Shown here piece after piece: positions 53,024-58,876 of a stretch of 64,000 bases of DNA. Under the pieces are notes generated by a model. That model searched no databases. It worked only from the letters and a program-made list of their open reading frames with translations, and was not told the origin of the DNA. This DNA is from Mediterraneibacter agrestimuris (GTDB lineage Bacteria > Bacillota > Clostridia > Lachnospirales > Lachnospiraceae). Position numbers and translations under genes: made by a program. The stretch spans positions 1 to 64,000 of the forward strand of contig NZ_CALPDG010000001.1 in assembly GCF_943193195.1 (NCBI RefSeq), given 5' to 3'. Position 1 is the first letter of the stretch; the number at the start of each line of letters is the position of its first letter.

Positions 53024-53337
53024 AAAACAACACCTTCCTCTCTTACATTCTTATAGAAAGGAAGAACTTCTCCCCATTTTTCTAACTGTTCTTCTCGAAT
53101 ATCAACGATTGAAAACACTCTGTTGTATTGAATATCCATTTCAGCAGACCAGCGGAGAAATTGTTCCTTCTCAATTTCTTCCATATCTTTTCTCATAATA
53201 ATTGCAATGTCAATATCACTTTCTTCTGTGGCTTCATTCCTTGCAACAGAACCGTATAAGATAATCGTCTGAATATCATCACCAAAAATCAACCGTAGCC
53301 CATGAATCAGGTCTTCTTTCATTTTTTCAGATAACAT
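53008..53337 (-). CDS. MNT nucleotidyltransferase antitoxin (MntA-like)
   Basis: The start MLSEKMKEDLIHGL (53337) follows GAGGTGAGACGG. The 109-residue protein has the minimal nucleotidyltransferase motif YGSVARNEATEESDIDIAI, with Gly-Ser and the Asp-x-Asp pair, and the third acidic residue expected in the following strand (FSIVDIRE). This is the antitoxin half of HEPN/MNT systems, which modifies the HEPN toxin with AMP. The toxin gene follows directly with a 16-bp overlap. The pair may guard the element against loss or phage. Confidence 0.88.
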   Translation of the reverse strand: MLSEKMKEDLIHGLRLIFGDDIQTIILYGSVARNEATEESDIDIAIIMRKDMEEIEKEQFLRWSAEMDIQYNRVFSIVDIREEQLEKWGEVLPFYKNVREEGVVLWKAA

Positions 53338-53449
53338 CCGTCTCACCTCTTTCTGTGATAATTATTTTTACCCAAATAGTATTTCTGTATATCTACATAT
53401 TATCATAACCAATTATATCAAACAATCCAAATATTCTAATTTAGACTGG

Positions 53450-53569
53450 TCAATAAAACTTCTTCCCAAACAGCATTGCCAAAAACTCTACAATCTGTGG
53501 TCTAAAAATCAAAATCAGTAAAATCAATACCATGAAAACCAAACAAATTTTTACATAATCATGTTTCAT
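53450..53569 (-). CDS. 39-residue membrane peptide
   Basis: ATG at 53569 is preceded by AGGAAAGAGAA. The product MKHDYVKICLVFMVLILLIL is followed by FRPQIVEFLAMLFGKKFY: one strong membrane helix and an amphipathic basic tail. It is located 14 bp after the YqaJ gene and 110 bp before the HEPN/MNT pair. It may be a small type I-like toxin or an accessory of the element. No relative is recognised. Confidence 0.5.
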   Translation of the reverse strand: MKHDYVKICLVFMVLILLILIFRPQIVEFLAMLFGKKFY

Positions 53570-53583
53570 TTCTCTTTCCTTTC

Positions 53584-54390
53584 TTACGCTGCTTTTACCG
53601 TAAATCTTCGGCTCAACACCGATTTCTTATATTTCTCATAGATTTCCGGCTGTTCTTCTTTTAAGCGCTTCTCATCTAAACGGTTACTTTGCACTGCTTT
53701 CCATGACACTCGGTACTGTTCATTTTCTGCAATCTCTGCCTCTCCAAGATACAGTTTTAACTCTTGTTCAATCTGCCGTTTCTCCGTATCCATCTTCCCA
53801 ATAATCTCTGAAAGTTCCTGACGCCGTTTTAATTTCTCATTAAATCCCGTCAAAGGAATAGTTTCTGAAATAGCCTGCTTATAATATTCTGCAATGACAC
53901 TGTCCGCAAGTTTGGAACCGTCAGGGCTAGGTATCTGTCTTTTCAGAACATAATTCTGCCAAAAGTCCTCCTCAATCCGAATTAAATCCGCAATCATTTC
54001 CTCATCACGCTCTATCCGGTAATACTTAAATTCTTTCCCGTAAATTAAAACTGCGATATACCATGCCTCTGCACCGCAAACCGCCATATAATGAAGACAT
54101 TGGATTTGGTAGGAGAGTGGAATTTTGCCATTTTCCCACTGTTCAATCATATAAGGACTTGCTGTCTTGCATTCTAACCCTGCATTTTCTCCTACAACCA
54201 TACGGTCTACATCTGCAAGCATAAAAGGATATTTTTCGTGATAAAACATTGCATTGGCACGTCTGACCTTTCTTCCTGTTGCTTCTGTAAATCTTCGTGC
54301 CACATAATCCTCAAATTCCCTTCCCTGACGCATAGCCTCGTTGTCAATCTCTTCTGTTTCCTCTGAAATCTTATCCTGATACACCTGCAT
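53584..54390 (-). CDS. YqaJ-type exonuclease lacking its N-terminus
   Basis: The 268-residue protein is the central and C-terminal part of a lambda-exonuclease/YqaJ recombinase: RQGREFEDYVARRF, then HEKYPFMLADVDRMV and ECKTAS, which supply the catalytic Asp and Glu-x-Lys, and IPLSYQIQCLHYMAV with the conserved Gln. The first 40-45 residues of this family, with the Arg and the Gly-Gly-Ser-Asp-Ala motif, are missing; the sequence begins inside the VYQDKIS segment that normally follows. There is no ribosome site before the ATG at 54390 and the start overlaps the preceding gene by 20 bp. It would supply the 3' single strands for RecT if still active. Confidence 0.82.
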   Translation of the reverse strand: MQVYQDKISEETEEIDNEAMRQGREFEDYVARRFTEATGRKVRRANAMFYHEKYPFMLADVDRMVVGENAGLECKTASPYMIEQWENGKIPLSYQIQCLHYMAVCGAEAWYIAVLIYGKEFKYYRIERDEEMIADLIRIEEDFWQNYVLKRQIPSPDGSKLADSVIAEYYKQAISETIPLTGFNEKLKRRQELSEIIGKMDTEKRQIEQELKLYLGEAEIAENEQYRVSWKAVQSNRLDEKRLKEEQPEIYEKYKKSVLSRRFTVKAA

Positions 54391-54706
54391 ATTCGAAATA
54401 CTGTGTATACGCCTTCATCAAATCAGTTTGTTCTTTCCCACTTAACTGACCGAGTTTCATTTGTAAATTATATATCCTACTTAAAGCAGTTTCCTCATTC
54501 ATACCTTGTAATTCAAAAAGTAGGTTTTCTTTCAATTTTTCTATTTTTCCAAATCTTCTAATATATTCCTCGTCTATTAATTTTTTTAATTCTCCATATA
54601 ATTTTTGAAAACATTCTTTTGATACCAAAAGGCATTCTGCATTATCATCCCCTCCAAACGCTGAAGGTAAATATTTTAAATCTCCATCATAACCGAATCT
54701 GCTCAA
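54371..54706 (-). CDS. Unrecognised 111-residue protein
   Basis: The gene starts with TTG at 54706, nine bases after AAGGAG, and overlaps the upstream gene by 20 bp. The product is helical and acidic (FQKLYGELKKLIDEEYIRRFG, KLGQLSGKEQTDLMKAYTQYF) with no known motif. It ends 20 bp inside the exonuclease frame, and its last residues may be new sequence created by the deletion that removed the exonuclease N-terminus. Function is unknown; the coupling places it in the recombination operon. Confidence 0.6.
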   Translation of the reverse strand: MSRFGYDGDLKYLPSAFGGDDNAECLLVSKECFQKLYGELKKLIDEEYIRRFGKIEKLKENLLFELQGMNEETALSRIYNLQMKLGQLSGKEQTDLMKAYTQYFEYAGVSG

Positions 54707-55094
54707 TTATTCTCCGCTCCTTACTAATATCATCACCAATATAGTTATCTTGAAATGCACCTTTTTGTTTTATTGCACTTAAAACCACATGTCGCAAAAA
54801 ATAAAATTCTTCATTTTTTTTATTTGCTTTGAGAGCAATTTCATCAAAACATCGTCTATCTATAATCAAATCTAGAAGTTTTTTATATGCCTGTTTATCT
54901 TCTATAAAAAAATACCATTTACCATCAGACATGTGCATCGTTATAACTGCTATCCTAATAAAATCAATGTTAACACATATTTCCTTTAGTGATACTATAT
55001 TTGCTGAACAAATTTGTGTCAAAGTGCCATTGATATATACTCCATTTTCTTTAGAATCAACTAGTACTTGATTCTTCCTATCTACCATATCCAT
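54687..55094 (-). CDS. Unrecognised 135-residue protein
   Basis: The start MDMVDRKNQVLVDSKENGVY follows AGGAGAAAAGTTTAG. The product has a beta-rich N-terminal half (VYINGTLTQICSANIVSLKEI, IAVITMHMSDGKWYFFIED in parts) and a helical C-terminal half. It has no membrane segment or known motif. It is the first gene of the minus-strand recombination operon and overlaps the next gene by 20 bp. Confidence 0.6.
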   Translation of the reverse strand: MDMVDRKNQVLVDSKENGVYINGTLTQICSANIVSLKEICVNIDFIRIAVITMHMSDGKWYFFIEDKQAYKKLLDLIIDRRCFDEIALKANKKNEEFYFLRHVVLSAIKQKGAFQDNYIGDDISKERRIIEQIRL

Positions 55095-55160
55095 CTAAAC
55101 TTTTCTCCTGTTTTTATATTTTAACGACTATTACTAATTTACTAATCGTTTGTACTAATC

Positions 55161-55442
55161 TTAGAATATTTTCTGAAGAATCCGTTCACATCCACTTTCA
55201 TACTCTGGTTTTTGCTCTTTTAAAATATTTAATCGTTGAAAAACCCATTCTTCATTTGAATACAAATTTTGGTCTAAAATCATATCTGATATTGAATAAC
55301 AGCCACTTTTTATTCCTAAACTACATTCATGGTGACAAATATGGATTCCTCCATCTACAGCTCTTCCCCATTCTATTCTTGCTGAAGGCATATCAATCTT
55401 TTCTCCGCACACATCGCATATCACATTCTTCTTGTAATTCAT
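55161..55442 (-). CDS. Small zinc-ribbon-like protein
   Basis: The start MNYKKNVICDVCGEKIDMP (55442) follows AAAGGG. The 93-residue product has a treble-clef-like metal site with CDVC near the N-terminus and HICHHEC about 25 residues later, then a helical tail ending in CERILQKIF. It may bind nucleic acid or another protein. It faces an XRE regulator gene across a 100-bp region with a long perfect inverted repeat, which suggests control by that regulator. Confidence 0.65.
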   Translation of the reverse strand: MNYKKNVICDVCGEKIDMPSARIEWGRAVDGGIHICHHECSLGIKSGCYSISDMILDQNLYSNEEWVFQRLNILKEQKPEYESGCERILQKIF

Positions 55443-55466
55443 AGCCAAACCCTTTCTAACAGAAAC

Positions 55467-55507
55467 ATTTTTATAGTTTTAGATAATTATACTGCAACTA
55501 TAAAAAT
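55467..55507. promoter_or_regulatory. 12-bp inverted repeat between divergent genes
   Basis: ATTTTTATAGTT (55467-55478) and AACTATAAAAAT (55496-55507) are perfect inverted copies with a 17-bp spacer, exactly between the zinc-ribbon gene (minus) and the XRE gene (plus). It is a likely operator for the XRE protein, or alternatively a pair of promoter elements. Confidence 0.6.
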
Positions 55508-55544
55508 ATTACAATTAGAAAAATACAGTTTGGGAGTTTGTTAT

Positions 55545-55865
55545 ATGGATAAATTAAATTTTGAACGAATAGGAGAGAAGTTAAGAACAATCCGGCTATC
55601 TAAAAATCTGACACAAGAATATATTGCCAATGCAGTTGACATAAATACCAGCCACATCAGCAATATTGAAAACAATCGTGTCAAAGTATCTCTTTCTACA
55701 CTGGTACAAATATGTAATGCTTTAGATACTACCGTTGACTATGTTCTTTCAGAAGAATATAATGATTCTTCTTCTGCTATCGAGCAGGAAATAATCCATG
55801 AACTGCACGCTTGTAACAATGAAACCAAAGAACAGATTTTGAAAATTATAAAGGCTTTACAGTAG
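55545..55865 (+). CDS. XRE-family regulator
   Basis: The start MDKLNFERIGEKLRTIR at 55545 has GGGAG nine bases upstream. The 106-residue protein has a Cro/CI helix-turn-helix (NLTQEYIANAVDINTSHISNIENNRVKVS) and a short helical C-terminus (EQEIIHELHACNNETKEQILKII) for dimerisation. This is the size and order of immunity-type repressors of conjugative elements. It divides the leftward recombination operon from the mobilisation genes and ends with its stop codon abutting that of the next, converging gene. Confidence 0.87.
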   Translation: MDKLNFERIGEKLRTIRLSKNLTQEYIANAVDINTSHISNIENNRVKVSLSTLVQICNALDTTVDYVLSEEYNDSSSAIEQEIIHELHACNNETKEQILKIIKALQ

Positions 55866-56117
55866 TTATTTTGCTGTATAGCACTCTGACATCAACATTA
55901 CAGCATACTGAAAACCTTTAATAAATCCTGTTTCTTCTGAAAAACTTGTCAGAGCAAATAATTCATCTCGAACTTTTTCATACTCCGTTTCATTCTGACA
56001 AAGCATACCTTTTTTCAAAAAAACTTCTACCGCCTTATCAATATCTTTTCTTGACTCTTTCAAATACTCCGTTTCTGATAATAAAAACTGATAGATTTCT
56101 TTTATTTTTTTATCCAT
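55866..56117 (-). CDS. Small helical protein, unrecognised
   Basis: The start MDKKIKEIYQFLLSETEYL at 56117 has AAGGGGAAG about nine bases before it; an in-frame Met at 56189 lies in non-family-like sequence. The 83-residue product is helical and acidic with ending GFIKGFQYAVMLMSECYTAK, resembling small proteins of unknown function in Lachnospiraceae elements. It converges with the XRE gene without a gap, and no terminator separates them. Confidence 0.6.
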   Translation of the reverse strand: MDKKIKEIYQFLLSETEYLKESRKDIDKAVEVFLKKGMLCQNETEYEKVRDELFALTSFSEETGFIKGFQYAVMLMSECYTAK

Positions 56118-56214
56118 AACTTTTCTTCCCCTTTCTTGGAACATATATAAGTTCCAAACCACAAAAAACAGCCAATGGAGTTTCCCCATTGACCATTTCC
56201 AGTGATTTTATTTC

Positions 56215-56901
56215 TTATAAATGTAAATGGGGAAATTTCTTAACGTCTTCATACATTGCCTGTATATCTTCTTCTGTAAGTAAATTCCCCATAGATACAA
56301 TCACAACTCCTAAGCCCTTTTTTCCATACTGTTCTAGTTCTTGTACCATATAGTAATGGTAATCCAACCATTCCAATCGTGGTCTTACAAGAAAAACCGT
56401 ATCCCCTAAAATTTCCTCTACATTTCTTTTGGAATACATCAGGTAATGAGGAATCCGTTTTATTCCCAAAAATTCTTTTGTTGGATATTTATTTCCACAC
56501 CCGGATTCATAATAGTCCATAAGTTTTTTCTGATGATAAGCAAACACATATTTTCCAGCGTAATGCCGCTTGTCCAATTTATCCTTGATGCGAAACCACA
56601 AAGAGCGTTTAAATTGAAGCTCTGCCCTACACATGACTAGATGGTGCGAATCTTTGTAATATTTTCCAATACCATTCTGTTTACATGGAAAATAGATGAT
56701 TTTGTTTTTATCATTTGCCAAAATAGCACAGGCATACGTCATCCATTCAAAAGCCTCTTTGCAGCCATCTACAAGCAGCATCTTTTCAGCCGGATGGTCA
56801 TCATACGCCCACATGTGCTTGATAAATGGAAATTTCAAAACTTCGTAGGTTCTGCCTTTTTCATAGACGTTGTATTTCTCTATCTTTATTTTCTTTTGCA
56901 T
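56215..56901 (-). CDS. Unrecognised protein downstream of the small relaxase
   Basis: The start MQKKIKIEKYNVYEKGRTYE at 56901 follows AGGAAGGATAAA; an earlier Met at 56991 would overlap the relaxase gene widely. The 228-residue product is basic with many aromatic residues (MWAYDDHPAEKMLLVDGCKEA, RLEWLDYHYYMVQEL), no membrane segment and a strand-like VVIVSMGNLLTEED near the end. It lies 13 bp after the relaxase gene and so is probably its operon partner. I do not recognise a family. Confidence 0.65.
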   Translation of the reverse strand: MQKKIKIEKYNVYEKGRTYEVLKFPFIKHMWAYDDHPAEKMLLVDGCKEAFEWMTYACAILANDKNKIIYFPCKQNGIGKYYKDSHHLVMCRAELQFKRSLWFRIKDKLDKRHYAGKYVFAYHQKKLMDYYESGCGNKYPTKEFLGIKRIPHYLMYSKRNVEEILGDTVFLVRPRLEWLDYHYYMVQELEQYGKKGLGVVIVSMGNLLTEEDIQAMYEDVKKFPHLHL

Positions 56902-56914
56902 TTTATCCTTCCTC

Positions 56915-57412
56915 TCAGCAAAGCGATTCTGCGTTAATTGACTTTCCAAACCAAACCATGTCTGCCATTGCATCAACACATTTTTCTGCATAAGCTTTCA
57001 ATTCTTCAATCTGCCAGTATGCTTGATATGCTCCGTTTGTGTATGCGATTGTATTGATTCCCATATGTATGTGCAGATGCTTTGTATCTGTGTGCACTGC
57101 AAATATTACTTGCCTTTCATTTCCAAAATATTGTGCAAGCCAATAGCCTAATATTTTTACTTGTTGCGGATTAAAATATAGAGTAGATTCTACTGAAAAA
57201 ATGATATGGCGAATTTGTTTTCCTTCCATTTTTCCATAGAACTGTTTCACTGCGTAAAATTGTTCGATAATGTTCTTTTTATTTGTTATTAAAACTCCGT
57301 ATCCACCGACAAGATTCATATCATCTAATCGCAAGATATAAGATATCACTTTATCTACTGCATCATAGTTTTCATACTGTCCTTTCGGAATCTCAACTTC
57401 TATTTTAGACAT
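56915..57412 (-). CDS. Compact relaxase-like nuclease
   Basis: The 165-residue protein starts after GGAGGCGAAAAAATT and overlaps the preceding gene by 13 bp. It contains the relaxase motif III HTDTKHLHIH (His107, His112, His114, His116) and a candidate nicking Tyr25 in VISYIL, followed by only a short helical end. Usual MobP/MobV relaxases are two to four times longer, so this is a nuclease-domain-only version. With the RHH gene upstream it forms a minimal mobilisation pair. An alternative is a rolling-circle-type initiator, but the His spacing fits relaxases better. Confidence 0.78.
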   Translation of the reverse strand: MSKIEVEIPKGQYENYDAVDKVISYILRLDDMNLVGGYGVLITNKKNIIEQFYAVKQFYGKMEGKQIRHIIFSVESTLYFNPQQVKILGYWLAQYFGNERQVIFAVHTDTKHLHIHMGINTIAYTNGAYQAYWQIEELKAYAEKCVDAMADMVWFGKSINAESLC

Positions 57413-57675
57413 AATTTTTTCGCCTCCCTCTGTAATTCTATCTTATGCTTTTTCGGGATTTCTTCATCTTCTATAATTTTTGTACATAGAGTGAAAACTT
57501 TACATATCTGCTCCATAACATTCATCTTGTCCGTCCTATTATATATATCATCTAATATAATCGGTCTAATATAGTCACTTATATTTGTATTCGATTCTTT
57601 TACCTTTTCCATCAATTTATCATGGTCGCTTTTTTTGAGTTTGATTGTAACTTTAACTGTTTCTTCTGTCTTCAT
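57400..57675 (-). CDS. RHH-type relaxosome accessory protein
   Basis: The start MKTEETVKVTIKLKKSDHDK at 57675 follows GGAGGCACAGGAA; an upstream GTG at 57726 lacks a ribosome site. The 91-residue protein has a ribbon-helix-helix beginning (VKVTIKLKKSDHDKLMEKVKESN) and a short C-terminal helix with VMEQICKVFTLCTKIIEDEE. Such proteins bind oriT next to a relaxase. It overlaps the compact relaxase gene by 13 bp. Upstream, between 57676 and 57888, lies an AT-rich divergent control region with a spaced inverted repeat GTTAGTAA...TTACTAAC. Confidence 0.75.
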   Translation of the reverse strand: MKTEETVKVTIKLKKSDHDKLMEKVKESNTNISDYIRPIILDDIYNRTDKMNVMEQICKVFTLCTKIIEDEEIPKKHKIELQREAKKLCLK

Positions 57676-57888
57676 TTCCTGTGCCTCCGAATCTCTTATA
57701 TTAACAGGTAATACAGTGTCCGACACTTTTATCGAACCGTTGCATTACCTTGCTTTATTTTCTTGTTAGTAAGATCTTTTTTCTTTACAGAACTTTTTAT
57801 AATTTTATTACGCTTTAGCGAATTATGTTTATATATCTTTACTAACATTAGGAATAATTAAGAGAATAATCATAGGAGGCGACAGATA

Positions 57889-58074
57889 ATGTTTCAAGAA
57901 AATTACAATGACATGATAAGTTTAGATGATTTGTGTGAAATGCTTTCAATCGGTAAAAATACGGCTTACCGTCTGCTAAAGACGAATCAGATTAAAGCAT
58001 TTAAAATTGGACGGATTTGGAAAATACCACGAGATGCTGTATCGCAATATGTCATATCCCAAAGCCAAAAATAA
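57889..58074 (+). CDS. Excisionase-like HTH protein
   Basis: The 61-residue protein starts after AGGAGGCGACAGATA and reads MISLDDLCEMLSIGKNTAYRLLKTNQIKAFKIGRIWKIPRD in its core, the winged HTH of excisionases and helix-turn-helix 17-type proteins. In Tn916-like and related elements this gene directly precedes the tyrosine integrase gene. Here no integrase follows. It would bind element ends and steer excision, or act as a regulator. Confidence 0.82.
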   Translation: MFQENYNDMISLDDLCEMLSIGKNTAYRLLKTNQIKAFKIGRIWKIPRDAVSQYVISQSQK

Positions 58075-58140
58075 TTCTATTTTTCCCAAGTTGGACAAAT
58101 TTTGGACAAACCTTGATTTTTGTACTTCTCTATGCTAAAC
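58075..58140 (+). other. Possible integrase remnant and element end
   Basis: TTGGACAAA is repeated (58094-58102 and 58105-58113). The frame reads Phe-Pro-Lys-Leu-Asp-Lys-Phe-Trp-Thr-Asn, resembling the C-terminal tails of tyrosine integrases that end at an attachment site. The integrase body is missing. This would place the right end of the accessory region between here and about 58200. Confidence 0.35.
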
Positions 58141-58211
58141 TATTACCCGTTACAAAAACCCGAAAAACAAGGTCTTATAAGGGTTTCGCCGATTTCCGGC
58201 GTAAAATGAAT

Positions 58212-58254
58212 CGTGTGTTCGAGACCTTCCACACGTAAAACAAAACTAAAGGAG
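58212..58254 (+). promoter_or_regulatory. preQ1-I riboswitch of queT
   Basis: CGTGTG (58212-58217) pairs with CACACG (58230-58235) around the loop TTCGAGACCTTC. The A-rich tail TAAAACAAAACTAAAGGAG follows, the H-type pseudoknot layout of class I preQ1 aptamers. The tail contains the ribosome site AAGGAG, which can pair with ACCTT of the loop when preQ1 is bound, shutting off translation. The gene behind it is the matching transporter. Confidence 0.75.
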
Positions 58255-58262
58255 ACAATCAA

Positions 58263-58763
58263 ATGAAAGTATCAAACAACAGCCATGTGCACTTCATGGC
58301 ACAGGCGGCAATGATCGCCGCTATCTATGTCGTTATTACCCTTATGTTTGCACCCTTCAGCTATGGAGAAGTGCAAGTCCGTTTGTCAGAGGCGCTGACG
58401 ATTCTTCCGGTATTTACTCCGGCTGCAGTTCCCGGATTGTTTATCGGCTGTCTGATCAGCAATATCCTGGGCGGATGCATTGTACCGGATATCATCTTCG
58501 GAAGTCTGGCAACGCTGCTCGGCGCAGTCTTCACCTACACCTTGAAAAACAGAAGTAAATATCTGGCTCCGGTTCCGCCGGTCATCGCCAATATGCTGAT
58601 CGTACCGTTTGTTCTTCGTTACGGTTATCAGGTGCCGCTGCCGATCCCATTTATGATGCTGACTGTCGGTATCGGAGAGATCATCTCCTGCGGACTGCTG
58701 GGTATGATTCTCTACACCACCCTGAACAAATATAAAACAGCTATTTTTCGTACAGCTCTTTAA
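58263..58763 (+). CDS. queT: Queuosine-precursor transporter QueT
   Basis: The 166-residue protein is an ECF-type S component of the QueT family: AQAAMIAAIYVVITLMFAPFSYGEVQVRLSEAL at the start (family block), VPGLFIGCLISNILGG, DIIFGSLATLLGA and a C-terminal helix region with VGIGEIISCGLLGM. About five to six membrane helices are visible. It captures preQ1 or a related precursor and works with the shared energising module encoded elsewhere. The preQ1 riboswitch just upstream supports the substrate. It is probably a core gene flanking the accessory region. Confidence 0.9.
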   Translation: MKVSNNSHVHFMAQAAMIAAIYVVITLMFAPFSYGEVQVRLSEALTILPVFTPAAVPGLFIGCLISNILGGCIVPDIIFGSLATLLGAVFTYTLKNRSKYLAPVPPVIANMLIVPFVLRYGYQVPLPIPFMMLTVGIGEIISCGLLGMILYTTLNKYKTAIFRTAL

Positions 58764-58807
58764 CAGATTTCACAGACTTGAATATTTGCTGTAAGACAAA
58801 TACAACC

Positions 58808-58847
58808 AGAGGGGATTGCAAAATGTAGAATTTTTGCAATCCCCTCT
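58808..58847. terminator. Strong hairpin between queT and the adhesin gene
   Basis: AGAGGGGATTGCAAAA (58808-58823) and TTTTGCAATCCCCTCT (58832-58847) are perfect 16-bp inverted copies with an eight-base loop. It lies between converging genes and probably terminates transcription from both, although the T-tails are short. Confidence 0.75.
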
Positions 58848-58876
58848 ATACTTAAACTATACTCCCAAACAGTTTA

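Noticed and set aside
58017-58238. 73-codon frame spanning the excisionase end and the riboswitch
   Set aside because: It starts inside the excisionase gene in another frame and crosses a structured RNA element; only its middle part resembles an integrase tail and is listed as such.
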